The notes: generated by a model not told the origin, from the letters alone. A DNA stretch of 64,000 nucleotides from Clostridiales bacterium (GCA_012838665.1 DUOX01000019.1:40109-104108), one strand, 5' to 3'. Shown: positions 35,986 to 47,100, counted from the first letter of the stretch. Numbers and translations are program-made.

Positions 35986-37000
35986 CACGGTAAAAACCCT
36001 TTGCTATTTAAGCGGCGTTTCCGGCTGTGAGGACGAAGTGCGCGACTATATTCTGGAGAGGGCCATGCCCTTTGCCAGTGAGATTATTACCGATTCCATA
36101 GAAAACCTTCTGGTATTCAAAAAGGGCAGGGTAGAGCCCGGCAAAAGGCTTATGCTCTGCGCCCACATGGACGAGGTAGGCCTTATCGTCACAGGCATAG
36201 ACGATGAGGGATATTTGAAGTTTGATTTTATCGGCGGGATAGACCGCCGTGTTGTCATAGGAAAGCGCGTGTATGTTGGTCATGACCGCATTCCCGGTTT
36301 TATCGGCATCAAGGCTTTTCATCTTTTGGACAAGGACGAGAAAAAGACCGTTCCCAAGGTCGGCGATATGTATATTGATATCGGGGCAAGAAGCAAGGCC
36401 GAGGCGGAAAAACAGGTTGCCCTGGGCGATGTGGTCGCGTTTGACGATGTAATTGCCGAGTTTGGCGATGGCTGTCTTAAGGCAAAAGCCCTTGACGATA
36501 GGGTAGGCTGCGCCGTAATGCTGAAGCTTCTGGAGGAGGAGCTGCCCTGCGACACCTGGTTTGCCTTTACGGTGCAGGAGGAGGTGGGCACCCGGGGGGC
36601 CAATGTGGCGGCGTATAAGCTGAGACCGGACCTGGCCCTGGTGCTGGAAGGCACTACGGCCGCCGACCTGCCCGGAGTTGACGAGGGAAAGCAGATATGC
36701 AGTCTTAACGGGGGCATCGTAATCCCCTTTATGGACCACGGGACCATATATGACAGAGGCCTCTTTAAAATGCTTGCCAGACTTGCCGACGATAACCACA
36801 TAAAATGGCAGACCAAGGGCCGCATAACCGGAGGAACGGATGCTTCCGCCATACAGCGCAGCCGCGAGGGCGTGCGTACGGGGGCTCTGGCTTGTGCGGT
36901 AAGGAATATTCATTCCCACGCCTGTATTGCTAAAATAAAAGATTTTGATGACATGCTGGAGCTTGCCCGGCTGTTTTTGGAGGAAGTTGCAAATGATTGA
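35978..37000 (+). CDS. M42-family metallopeptidase, second of tandem pair
   Basis: This 340-residue paralogue keeps the same M42 sites: LCAHMDEVGLIV, ALDDRVGC, VQEEVGTRGA, VLEGTTAADLPG (Glu replacing Asp, as in many family members) and NIHSHACIAKIKDFDD. The last motif has HSH where the neighbour has HSP. The sequence has clearly diverged from the upstream copy, suggesting an old duplication with different substrate preference or a hetero-oligomer. Its start overlaps the previous gene by eight bases and its end overlaps the next gene by eight. Confidence 0.92.
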   Translation: MLDTVKTLCYLSGVSGCEDEVRDYILERAMPFASEIITDSIENLLVFKKGRVEPGKRLMLCAHMDEVGLIVTGIDDEGYLKFDFIGGIDRRVVIGKRVYVGHDRIPGFIGIKAFHLLDKDEKKTVPKVGDMYIDIGARSKAEAEKQVALGDVVAFDDVIAEFGDGCLKAKALDDRVGCAVMLKLLEEELPCDTWFAFTVQEEVGTRGANVAAYKLRPDLALVLEGTTAADLPGVDEGKQICSLNGGIVIPFMDHGTIYDRGLFKMLARLADDNHIKWQTKGRITGGTDASAIQRSREGVRTGALACAVRNIHSHACIAKIKDFDDMLELARLFLEEVAND

Positions 37001-38237
37001 AATCTCGCAGCGGATATTTGAGCTTTCAGAGAAAGCTCAGGCCCGATTATCGGAGCCTTTTGCGGAAATTGACCGGAGGGCGCAGATAAACACCAAGCGT
37101 GTTCTGGAGGCTTTCCATGATAACCGCGTCTCCGATTCCTGCTTTGTCGGCACTACCGGATACGGCTACGATGACCACGGCAGGGATACGCTGGATAAAA
37201 TATATGCCCGGGTTTTCGGAGCCGAAGCAGCTCTTGTGCGCATTGGCTTTGTAAACGGCACCCACGCCATTTCCTGCTCACTCTTTGCGGCGCTGAAGCC
37301 CGGAGACATATTGCTGTCCGCAACCGGAGCGCCTTACGATACCCTCCGAGGCGTCATAGGAATATCGGGGGATTATCCCGCCAGTCTCAAATATTACGGA
37401 GTGGATTACGCCCAGGTGGACTTGGGGCAGGATAGCAGGCCGGATTTTGAAGCGATTTCCTCCGCTGCGGCAAATTCTAAAGTAAAGGCTGTTTTTATTC
37501 AGCGTTCCCGGGGATATTCCCAAAGACGGGCTCTTTTAATAGAGGAAATTGACGAAATCATAGTAAACGTAAAAAGGGTAAACCCCTCGGCCGCAATTAT
37601 TGTGGACAACTGCTACGGGGAATTTGTGGATGTTTTGGAGCCCACCCATGTGGGGGCAGACCTTATAGCCGGTTCGCTTATTAAAAACCCCGGCGGGGGG
37701 TTTGCCCCCACCGGAGGGTATGTGGCGGGAAGGGCCGATTTAGTGGAGCGGGCGGCCATGCGTCTGACCACACCGGGAATTGGGGGAGAATGCGGCCCCA
37801 CCCTGGGGAATAACCGTCTTTTATATCAGGGCTTTTTTATGGCCCCCCATACGGTGGCCCAGGCACTCAAAACTGCGGTATTCTGCGCGGAACTAATGGG
37901 AGAGCTGGGGTATAAGACCTCGCCTGGGCCCTTTGAAAGACGCTCGGATATTATACAGATGATTGAGCTGAAAACCGCCGAGAACCTCAAAAAGTTCTGC
38001 CGGGGCATACAGATGGGGGCTCCTGTGGACTCCTATGTCACCCCGGAGCCGTGGCAAATGCTCGGATACGATTGCCCGGTGATTATGGCCGCCGGGGCCT
38101 TTATCCAGGGTTCATCCATAGAACTGTCCGCAGACGGGCCCATGCTGGAACCCTATCTGGCATTTTTGCAGGGCGGACTGACCTACGAGTCCGGAAAACT
38201 GGGAATAATGTTAGCGGCCAGTGAAATGTTGAACTAG
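36993..38237 (+). CDS. Methionine gamma-lyase-family PLP protein (YnbB type)
   Basis: The 414-residue protein belongs to the fold-type I PLP family annotated as methionine gamma-lyase or aluminium-resistance protein. Features are TGYGYDDHGRD, SATGAPYDTLRGVIG, the VDNCYGEF Asp region and SLIKNPGGGFAPTGGYVAG with the PLP Lys. True substrate is not established for this subfamily; C-S lysis is inferred. ATG 36993 is chosen with GGAGGAAG upstream; its first eight bases overlap the previous gene. The end contains the -35 of the yunB promoter. Confidence 0.88.
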   Translation: MIEISQRIFELSEKAQARLSEPFAEIDRRAQINTKRVLEAFHDNRVSDSCFVGTTGYGYDDHGRDTLDKIYARVFGAEAALVRIGFVNGTHAISCSLFAALKPGDILLSATGAPYDTLRGVIGISGDYPASLKYYGVDYAQVDLGQDSRPDFEAISSAAANSKVKAVFIQRSRGYSQRRALLIEEIDEIIVNVKRVNPSAAIIVDNCYGEFVDVLEPTHVGADLIAGSLIKNPGGGFAPTGGYVAGRADLVERAAMRLTTPGIGGECGPTLGNNRLLYQGFFMAPHTVAQALKTAVFCAELMGELGYKTSPGPFERRSDIIQMIELKTAENLKKFCRGIQMGAPVDSYVTPEPWQMLGYDCPVIMAAGAFIQGSSIELSADGPMLEPYLAFLQGGLTYESGKLGIMLAASEMLN

Positions 38238-38253
38238 CTGTCCGTCATACAAT
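38224..38253 (+). promoter_or_regulatory. SigE-type promoter of yunB
   Basis: AAATGTT (38224-38230) and CATACAAT (38246-38253), 15 bases apart, match SigE at 5 of 7 and 8 of 8 positions. The -35 lies inside the preceding gene. B. subtilis yunB is in the SigE regulon. Confidence 0.65.
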
Positions 38254-38273
38254 GGGCATAAGGGGGGATTCTT

Positions 38274-40921
<2,648 letters not shown>

Positions 40922-40947
40922 TCCCTTTGTCAATAGGCAAAAAATTA

Positions 40948-40969
40948 GGGGAAGGCAAAAGCCTTCCCC
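40948..40969. terminator. Bidirectional terminator between ligA and cotJC
   Basis: GGGGAAGGC (40948-40956) pairs with GCCTTCCCC (40961-40969) across AAAA. Plus-side TTGATTGTTTT and minus-side TAATTTTTT suit both converging genes. Confidence 0.8.
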
Positions 40970-40992
40970 TTGATTGTTTTAGGTCCTATGCT

Positions 40993-41625
40993 TTAAGTAG
41001 TGCCTTTCTCCGTTGTTGTTACCGCTCTTTGCCTGTCAAATGCCGGGTTAATTGCATAGATATTCTTTTGATCCATACGCTCCGTGGCAAGCCTTAAGCC
41101 TTCGCCAAATCTCTGGAAGTGGACGATTTCGCGTTCACGGAGGAACCGGATGACATCGTTTACATCTGGGTCGTCCGACATCCGCAGTATGTTGTCGTAT
41201 GTTGTGCGGGCCTTCTGCTCTGCAGCCATGTCTTCAATGAGGTCCGTGATAACGTCACCCTTAACGGCTATGGTGGCTGCTGTCCATGGTGTGCCGGAGG
41301 CGAATTGGGGGTAAACGCCGGCGGTGTGGTCTACAAAATAGGTTTCCAGGCCGGCTCTTTTGACGTCTTCTTCACTCATTGACCTGGTCAATTGATGTAC
41401 GATAGTGGCAACAATTTCCATGTGGCCAAGTTCCTCTACCCCGATGTCAGTAAGTAGACCCTTTAGCTCAGGATATGGCATTGAAAAACGCTGACTTAAG
41501 TATCTCAGGGAAGCGGCGAGTTCGCCGTCCGGTCCGCCATACTGGGTGATTATAAATTTTGCCAGAGCGGGGTTAGGGTTTTTTATCCTCACGGGATATT
41601 GAAGTTTTTTCTCATAAATAAACAT
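40993..41625 (-). CDS. cotJC: Spore coat protein CotJC, manganese-catalase family
   Basis: The 210-residue protein is CotJC, a coat component with the fold of dimanganese catalases. Family segments MFIYEKKLQYPVRIKNPNP, QYGGPDGELAASLRYLSQR and GVEELGHMEIV contain the four-helix-bundle metal ligands (Glu/His in EELGHME and later EREIVHFQRF). It begins directly at the stop codon of the fused cotJAB gene. Whether it is an active catalase in the spore is not known from sequence. Confidence 0.93.
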   Translation of the reverse strand: MFIYEKKLQYPVRIKNPNPALAKFIITQYGGPDGELAASLRYLSQRFSMPYPELKGLLTDIGVEELGHMEIVATIVHQLTRSMSEEDVKRAGLETYFVDHTAGVYPQFASGTPWTAATIAVKGDVITDLIEDMAAEQKARTTYDNILRMSDDPDVNDVIRFLREREIVHFQRFGEGLRLATERMDQKNIYAINPAFDRQRAVTTTEKGTT

Positions 41626-42075
41626 TTACTTGTCACCCATCCTTTCGGTATAGTCCCAGGGCCAGGGATTGTTAAGCCAGGTAAAGCTTTTATCCCCCAG
41701 CATATCCGGCCTGGTAAGAGGGCCGTATAGCTCTACATACCTTTTGCGTCCCTCTTCTGCAAGCCGGAGAAAGCTCTGGTACAGGGCAAAAGCTTCGGCA
41801 TCATCTTTATGGGTGTCAAGATAGAGCCCCAGCTCATGAACTACAAAGTCCAGAGCCATAAGTTCGCCGAGAGGCGTATCAGAATGAGGTACGGTGTTGA
41901 CAATATTCTTCCACGGCAGATCCAGTCCGGGAAAAAGCGTTCCCCTTATCAGCGCTTCATCCGCTTCATATTGCGGCGTACTGCCCTCTTGCATGGGCAC
42001 ATATGAAAGAGCAAGAGGGGCGCAGGAGGGTAACTGACCGCTTTTATAGTCGCAAGCTCTCTTTTTCTCCTCCAT
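41626..42075 (-). CDS. CotJA-CotJB fusion spore coat protein
   Basis: This single 149-residue frame contains both small CotJ proteins. Residues about 14-55 match CotJA (SCAPLALSYVPMQ, then ALIRGTLFPGLDLPW). Residues about 66-149 match CotJB (LGELMALDFVVHELGLYLDTH, then YGPLTRPDM and NNPWPWDY). Elsewhere cotJA and cotJB are separate genes of about 80 codons each in the cotJABC operon. There is no stop or start between the halves and only a short linker. AGGAGG precedes the ATG and cotJC follows with no gap. The parent proteins are coat components incorporated in the mother cell. Confidence 0.88.
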   Translation of the reverse strand: MEEKKRACDYKSGQLPSCAPLALSYVPMQEGSTPQYEADEALIRGTLFPGLDLPWKNIVNTVPHSDTPLGELMALDFVVHELGLYLDTHKDDAEAFALYQSFLRLAEEGRKRYVELYGPLTRPDMLGDKSFTWLNNPWPWDYTERMGDK

Positions 42076-42262
42076 TGATTTCCTCCTAAGGTTTTACTGT
42101 GAATGAAGGCATTACCTTCACGTTCCATCATATGAAATCCAGCTGGTGGTTGTTAATCGGTGTTACCAATATTTAAATATAGTTTTTTCAAATCTTCACA
42201 AAACTAAATTACATAACACAAAACTTATAAATATATGTTAACTCATTATTATTTTTTTGTAA

Positions 42263-42292
42263 TTGATTTGTATTGCGCAGTTATGGTATAAT
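42263..42292 (+). promoter_or_regulatory. Promoter of the SLH-subtilase gene
   Basis: TTGATT (42263-42268) and a perfect TATAAT (42287-42292) are spaced by 18 bases. The expected start point lies inside the palindromes at 42291-42316. Confidence 0.55.
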
Positions 42293-42316
42293 AACCACAA
42301 AGTGGTTATCACTTTG
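42291..42316 (+). promoter_or_regulatory. Two interlocked palindromes at the transcription start
   Basis: ATAACCAC/GTGGTTAT (42291-42309, 3-base centre) and CAAAGTG/CACTTTG (42298-42316, 5-base centre) overlap, so only one can form as a hairpin. They sit at and after the predicted start point, where a repressor or RNA switch could act. Confidence 0.5.
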
Positions 42317-42392
42317 CTTAATGGTGAAACTATGGTCATCACACAGTTTTACATACAAAGAATAGGTTTTGACGGGATAAGGTAGGTCTACA

Positions 42393-44126
42393 TTGAAAAA
42401 AATCAGCATTATTATAATTATTGCTTTGCTATTGGCGTTTTTTGCCTCAATAGCAGCTTTAGCATATGACTACGATAAACCTCCGGAATACGACGGTTAT
42501 CTGATTAAGATGCGTAAGACCGAAGGACCAATGGTGCGTGCCTTTGAATTAGCCGATGTTTCCGAGGTTTACTCACCGGAGGGGCTTTATTACTCCGACA
42601 GCATTATGGATATTATGAAGCTGGTACGCAACGATGCTGTTGAGTACATAGAACCTAACTATAAGGTAACTTTATTCGGAGAAGTCTGCGATACATATTA
42701 CAACGATACATATTATGATGAACAGTGGAACCTCCAAACCATAGAAACTCCCGCCGCCTGGGATGCCGGCTTTTTCGCCGATGGCATAAAAGTGGCAATT
42801 ATTGATACGGGTATCAATGCAGAGCACGAGGAGTTTGAAAACCTGCAAATTACACAGGGCACCAATGTTGTGGACAGCAGCGATAATGTCAAAGACAACT
42901 ACGGTCATGGCAGTTTCATCAGCGGCATCATTGCGGCGGCTAAGAACAATGGCAAAGGCATAGCGGGACTTACAGACAAGGTGACTATCATACCTATAAA
43001 ATGTTTCGCCAGCAGTATAGAGACTAATGCCAGCTATGTGATTAGCGCCATATATGAGGCTGTGGATACCTATGGATGCGACGTTATAAATCTCAGCCTT
43101 GGGCTCCCCAATAACATGAGGTCGTTTAGGGAAACCGTTGATTATGCGGCTGAAAAAGGCGTTCTTATGATTGCCTCGGTGGGCAATAATGCCAGCTCCA
43201 CCGTCATGTATCCCGCCGGATATGAAAATGTTGTCGGAGTTGGTTCCGTAGGGAGGGACAATAGGGTTAGTTATTTCTCGCAAAGGAACAGCTCCGTTTT
43301 TGTAGTGGCTCCCGGTGAGAATCTCTGCAGCATCGGATGGGAAGGCCCCGACGCATATAAAAAAGGCGGGCAAGGCACCTCATTTTCAACAGCCCATGTG
43401 ACTGCAATGGCTGCCGTAGCCAAATACTACCGTCCGGACATAACTATCGGCGAATTCAAAGAGCTGCTGAAGATAAGCTCCGCAGATCTGGGCACCGAAG
43501 GTTACGACAAAAGTTACGGGCATGGCCTTATTAACATGGCTGAATTTATGAGGCTGCTGACCACCGACTATAAATATCCCTTTAAGGATGTGGAAGGCAC
43601 CTGGGCCGAGGAGAGCATTTATTATTGCGTGGACAGGGGGCTGTTTAAAGGCGTCAGTTCCACTGCCTTTGAGCCCGACACTCCTATGAACAGGGCAATG
43701 TTCATCACCGTTTTGGGCCGGCTCAGCGGCGATGATGTCGCCGGTTACACTTCCAACTTTAAAGATGTAGTCCCCGGTGACTGGTATTACGAATACGTGG
43801 GTTGGGGAGCCGAAAAAGGTATAGCAATGGGAAAAGGCTCCGACCTGTTTGCCCCTTATGAGAACGTTACCAGGGAGCAAATGGCCGTATTCATGTACAG
43901 ATACGCGGAAGTCCATGGCCTTTTGGACGGCGAGGAAAACAGTATGCCCATGGGCTTTGACGATGTGGATGACATATCCGACTGGGCAAGGGAAGCCATG
44001 AGCTGGGCGGTGATGTCCGGCCTGATAAACGGCAGAACAGCCACGGAGCTGGTCCCATTCGGAACAGCCACTAGGGCGGAGGTTGCCACAATCCTAATGC
44101 GTTTCATAAACAATTTTTGTGAATGA
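42393..44126 (+). CDS. Secreted subtilisin-family protease with three SLH domains
   Basis: The 577-residue protein has a signal peptide (1-23), a short propeptide-like part, a subtilase domain and a C-terminal SLH region. Catalytic residues are visible: Asp in VAIIDTGIN, His in NYGHGSFISG, Ser in GQGTSFSTAHVTAM, and the oxyanion Asn in SVGNNASS. From about residue 392 on there are three SLH repeats (PFKDVEGTWAEESI, NFKDVVPGDWYYEYV, GFDDVDDISDWAREA) that would bind it to pyruvylated secondary cell-wall polymer. TTG 42393 follows a GGTAGG site. It is a single-gene unit between promoter and terminator. Substrate is unknown. Confidence 0.92.
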   Translation: MKKISIIIIIALLLAFFASIAALAYDYDKPPEYDGYLIKMRKTEGPMVRAFELADVSEVYSPEGLYYSDSIMDIMKLVRNDAVEYIEPNYKVTLFGEVCDTYYNDTYYDEQWNLQTIETPAAWDAGFFADGIKVAIIDTGINAEHEEFENLQITQGTNVVDSSDNVKDNYGHGSFISGIIAAAKNNGKGIAGLTDKVTIIPIKCFASSIETNASYVISAIYEAVDTYGCDVINLSLGLPNNMRSFRETVDYAAEKGVLMIASVGNNASSTVMYPAGYENVVGVGSVGRDNRVSYFSQRNSSVFVVAPGENLCSIGWEGPDAYKKGGQGTSFSTAHVTAMAAVAKYYRPDITIGEFKELLKISSADLGTEGYDKSYGHGLINMAEFMRLLTTDYKYPFKDVEGTWAEESIYYCVDRGLFKGVSSTAFEPDTPMNRAMFITVLGRLSGDDVAGYTSNFKDVVPGDWYYEYVGWGAEKGIAMGKGSDLFAPYENVTREQMAVFMYRYAEVHGLLDGEENSMPMGFDDVDDISDWAREAMSWAVMSGLINGRTATELVPFGTATRAEVATILMRFINNFCE

Positions 44127-44133
44127 AAAATAT

Positions 44134-44167
44134 AAGGAACCGATTCAAAACGAACCGGTTCCTTTTT
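44134..44167. terminator. Bidirectional terminator between subtilase and pfk
   Basis: AAGGAACCG (44134-44142) pairs with CGGTTCCTT (44156-44164), followed by T on the plus strand; the minus side also runs into T-rich sequence. Confidence 0.75.
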
Positions 44168-44170
44168 AAT

Positions 44171-45412
44171 TTAAGTAGCCAGTATTTTTTTCAACCTGGC
44201 GTAGCGGGGGAGGGAAAACTCCGTAATCCTCTCCGGCTCACCCTGTATCAGGGGCAGCACATAATCGATAAACTCGTCCGTAACATTATTTCCGGCCTCG
44301 TTAATCCATTCCCGGGGCACTTTCTTCTCAAGGTTAGCCACATCTTTGAGGGGGACGAGCTTTGTTTTGCACACATATTCTCCTTCAGATTCGTCCCGCT
44401 GGAAGGCAACCATTTTTCCGGTTTCCCCGTTGATTGCGCTTTCTACGGCCACCTTTCCGGCAAGGAATGCCTCATCAAGGTCGGTTTTGGAAGCCAGGTG
44501 AGCGGCACTGCGCTGCAGGAGGCTAAGTTCGATTCCCCTGACCTTGGCGCCGGTAATACTCTTGACTTGGTTTGCAAGCAGTGCGGCCAGTCCTCCAAGC
44601 TGGGCGTGGCCAAAGCCGTCGGTGGCTGAAGGTTTGGCCTCGGATACAAAACTGCCGTCGGCGTAATGGATTCCTTCGGAAACGGCGACAAATACATTTT
44701 TCTTTTCGTTATAAATACGAAGGATGTCTTCAATAAACTTATCCTGATCAAAGACTACCTCAGGCAGGTATACAAGGTCAGGGCCGGAACCGAATTTAGT
44801 TGCAAGGGCGGCGCTTCCCGCCAGCCAGCCTGCATGGCGTCCCATGATTTCTACAATGGTTATCTGACCGGTATCGTAAACTCTGGCATCCTTGGCAACT
44901 TCCATGCAAGTGGTCGCAATAAACTTGGCCGCGCTGCCAAAACCGGGGCAGTGGTCGGTGCCAAAGAGGTCGTTGTCTATGGTTTTAGGAACACCAATGA
45001 CGCGGCACTCGTATCCCACCTTCTCCATATAACGGCTTATCTTGTTGCAGGTATCCATGGAGTCGTTTCCGCCGTTATAGAAGAAATAGCGCACATCATA
45101 TTTTTTAAAGATTTCCAATATGCGTTTATAATCGGTGTCGTCTTCGTCAGGATCGGCGATTTTGTATCGGCAGGAGCCCAGCTCCGAGGATGGAGTGTTC
45201 ATCAATAGGCTCAATTCGTAAGAGTCCTCCTGGCTCATATCGTAAAGCCTGTCGTCCAGCACTCCCTTGATGCCGTGGGCGGCACCCAACACCCGCGTTA
45301 TCTCAGGAGATTCCAGCGCAGTCTTAATCACTCCGTAAGCGCTGGCGTTAATCACGGCAGTAGGACCGCCGGATTGGCCAAAAATACATGAACCTGCTAA
45401 TTTTTTTCCCAT
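44171..45412 (-). CDS. Pyrophosphate-dependent 6-phosphofructokinase
   Basis: The 413-residue enzyme phosphorylates fructose-6-P. The nucleotide/PPi site reads NGGNDSMDT, with Asp at the position that is Gly in ATP enzymes, and the substrate motif reads PKTIDND, where the Lys is typical of PPi-users. MGRHAGWLAG is also present. Together these indicate the PPi-dependent type, which is reversible and saves ATP, and is common in anaerobic Clostridia. It is transcribed divergently from the fructose-bisphosphate aldolase gene, so consecutive glycolytic steps share one intergenic region of about 240 bases. Confidence 0.9.
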   Translation of the reverse strand: MGKKLAGSCIFGQSGGPTAVINASAYGVIKTALESPEITRVLGAAHGIKGVLDDRLYDMSQEDSYELSLLMNTPSSELGSCRYKIADPDEDDTDYKRILEIFKKYDVRYFFYNGGNDSMDTCNKISRYMEKVGYECRVIGVPKTIDNDLFGTDHCPGFGSAAKFIATTCMEVAKDARVYDTGQITIVEIMGRHAGWLAGSAALATKFGSGPDLVYLPEVVFDQDKFIEDILRIYNEKKNVFVAVSEGIHYADGSFVSEAKPSATDGFGHAQLGGLAALLANQVKSITGAKVRGIELSLLQRSAAHLASKTDLDEAFLAGKVAVESAINGETGKMVAFQRDESEGEYVCKTKLVPLKDVANLEKKVPREWINEAGNNVTDEFIDYVLPLIQGEPERITEFSLPRYARLKKILAT

Positions 45413-45589
45413 AAAATTACCTCCTGCTAGGTTTTTATGCTATAATTACTCTGTAATGGGCATTATATCTTATGTTCGCGATACGATTATGCGGTAAAAA
45501 CGTTGTTGTTTATAATTATAACAGAAATTATCAATAATGTCATAATGTAGCTTTTCTTTTTTTATAATCTGTGTTAAAATAGCTTTATC

Positions 45590-45618
45590 TTGTTACAGAC
45601 ATTTGATATATATATGAT
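45590..45618 (+). promoter_or_regulatory. Possible promoter of fba
   Basis: TTGTTA (45590-45595) and TATGAT (45613-45618) are spaced by 17 bases, 33 bases before the ATG. Confidence 0.45.
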
Positions 45619-45651
45619 GTAACATACTAATATAAAAGGAGTTGATTGTCA

Positions 45652-46587
45652 ATGCCTATTGTAACGCCCTTTGAAATGCTGAAGAAGGCATATGAGGGAA
45701 AGTACGCCATCGGGGCCTTCAATGTAAACAACATGGAAATAATCCAGGGGATTACCGAAGCGGCTGCGGAGGTCAGGGCGCCGCTTATTCTTCAGGTTTC
45801 CGCGGGAGCCAGAAGATATGCAAAACATGTTTATCTGATGAAGCTCATCGAAGCGGCCGTGGAGGATACAGACCTGCCCATATGCATCCACCTGGATCAC
45901 GGAGAGAGTTTCGAGATTTGCAAGGCCTGTATAGACGGCGGCTTCACCTCAGTCATGATAGACGGCTCGAAGCTCAGCTTTGAGGACAATATTAAGCTTA
46001 CCCGACAGGTAGTAGAATATGCCCACGACAGGGGAGTGGCAGTGGAAGGAGAACTGGGCCGGTTGGCCGGTATAGAGGACGATATTAACGTTTCCCAGGA
46101 GGAGTCGTCCTACACCCGCCCGGAAGAAGTCCAGGAATTTGTGGAGAGGACAGGCGTGGATTCCCTTGCCATAGCCATAGGTACAAGTCACGGCGCGTAT
46201 AAGTTTAAGCCCGGTCAAAAGCCCCAGCTCAGATTTGACATTCTGGAAAAGATTGAAAAGCTCCTGCCCGGATTCCCCATAGTGCTCCATGGAGCCTCAT
46301 CGGTTATCCCGGAGTATGTGAACACAATAAACGAATACGGCGGCAGAATGCCCGATGCAATCGGAATTCCCGAGGAAATGCTCCGTAAGGCAGCCTCCAT
46401 GGCCGTATGCAAAATAAACATAGATTCCGATTTACGTCTGGCCATGACAGCAGGAATCCGCAAGTATCTGGCTGAACATCCGGACCATTTCGACCCCAGG
46501 CAGTATCTGAAGATGGGGCGTGACAATATACGCAAACTGGTAAAGCACAAGATTATAAGCGTACTTGGATGCGACAATAAAGTATAA
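45652..46587 (+). CDS. fba: Class II fructose-bisphosphate aldolase
   Basis: The 311-residue zinc aldolase splits fructose-1,6-bisphosphate. Zinc and active-site motifs are ICIHLDHGES, VEGELGRLAG, GTSHGAYKF and VLHGASSV, and IDSDLRLAM near the end. ATG 45652 is ten bases after AAGGAG; the in-frame TTG six bases upstream is only four bases from that site and less likely. A hairpin terminator follows and leads directly into the arsR promoter. Confidence 0.94.
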   Translation: MPIVTPFEMLKKAYEGKYAIGAFNVNNMEIIQGITEAAAEVRAPLILQVSAGARRYAKHVYLMKLIEAAVEDTDLPICIHLDHGESFEICKACIDGGFTSVMIDGSKLSFEDNIKLTRQVVEYAHDRGVAVEGELGRLAGIEDDINVSQEESSYTRPEEVQEFVERTGVDSLAIAIGTSHGAYKFKPGQKPQLRFDILEKIEKLLPGFPIVLHGASSVIPEYVNTINEYGGRMPDAIGIPEEMLRKAASMAVCKINIDSDLRLAMTAGIRKYLAEHPDHFDPRQYLKMGRDNIRKLVKHKIISVLGCDNKV

Positions 46588-46600
46588 AATCTTCTAATAA

Positions 46601-46641
46601 GGACTATGGACGGATTTATTTCAGCCCATAGTCCATTTTTT
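46601..46641 (+). terminator. Terminator after fba
   Basis: GGACTATGG (46601-46609) pairs with CCATAGTCC (46626-46634), followed by ATTTTTTATT. The next promoter's -35 begins two bases later. Confidence 0.8.
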
Positions 46642-46642
46642 A

Positions 46643-46671
46643 TTGACAATAATTATATCGTAACATATAAT
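46643..46671 (+). promoter_or_regulatory. Fully consensus SigA promoter of the metal-ATPase operon
   Basis: TTGACA (46643-46648) and TATAAT (46666-46671) are both perfect and separated by exactly 17 bases. Such a promoter needs a repressor, consistent with the operator just downstream. Confidence 0.85.
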
Positions 46672-46686
46672 AATATCAGACATTAA

Positions 46687-46710
46687 ATAATTGAACATAT
46701 GTTCAATTAT
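46687..46710 (+). promoter_or_regulatory. 24-bp perfect palindromic operator
   Basis: The half-site ATAATTGAACAT is followed at once by its exact reverse complement. It lies just after the expected start point and before the arsR gene. The shape fits ArsR/SmtB-family metal operators. The core GAAC-4-GTTC also equals a Gram-positive LexA box. Confidence 0.75.
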
Positions 46711-46749
46711 AAAATTATTCAACTTTAGTAGGGAGCAAAGGGGGGATAT

Positions 46750-47100
46750 GTGCCCTTGGACAAAGATTATAAAATGAGGCTTGAGCATGTTCGCCGCGCC
46801 ATGCCCAGCCAGGAGCTGATATACGACGTAGCGGAGCTTTTTAAGGTATGCGGCGATTCCACCCGGGTGGGGATATTGTGTGTGCTCATTGGCTCGGAGT
46901 TCCGCGTTTCCGATATAGCTGACCTGGTTGGAATGAGCAGTTCCGCCATATCTCATCAGCTCCGTATTTTAAAGCACATGCGCATTGTCAAGAGCCGCCG
47001 GGAGGGAAGGTATGTATTCTATAGCCTTGCCGACCGGCATATAGAGGACATATTTCGTACAGCATTTGATCACGTTGTGGGGGAATACTGTGATGAATAA
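46750..47100 (+). CDS. ArsR/SmtB-family metal-sensing repressor
   Basis: The 116-residue protein is a winged-helix repressor with VSDIADLVGMSSSAISHQLRILK (in two parts: the SSSAISHQL recognition helix) and a wing RREGRYVFYSL. The C-terminal helix has LADRHIEDIF and FDHVVGEYCDE: the Asp-x-His and a second His at +13 match the SmtB/CzrA alpha-5 zinc site, while the last ligand is shifted or replaced. A cysteine in KVCGDSTR sits near the alpha-3 metal site used by CadC. This suggests Zn or Cd sensing. GTG 46750 follows AAAGGGGGGA. It overlaps the ATPase gene by eight bases and probably represses both via the upstream palindrome. Confidence 0.9.
   Translation: MPLDKDYKMRLEHVRRAMPSQELIYDVAELFKVCGDSTRVGILCVLIGSEFRVSDIADLVGMSSSAISHQLRILKHMRIVKSRREGRYVFYSLADRHIEDIFRTAFDHVVGEYCDE

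Larger units (their letters stand above)
42076..42392. other. Divergent intergenic region cotJ/subtilase
   Basis: 317 bases without a gene. The left part holds the cotJ leader (AGGAGG) with a small stem at 42102-42119 and a CATATGAT that could be a weak mother-cell -10. The middle is AT-rich. The right end holds the subtilase promoter and overlapping palindromes listed separately. Confidence 0.5.
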
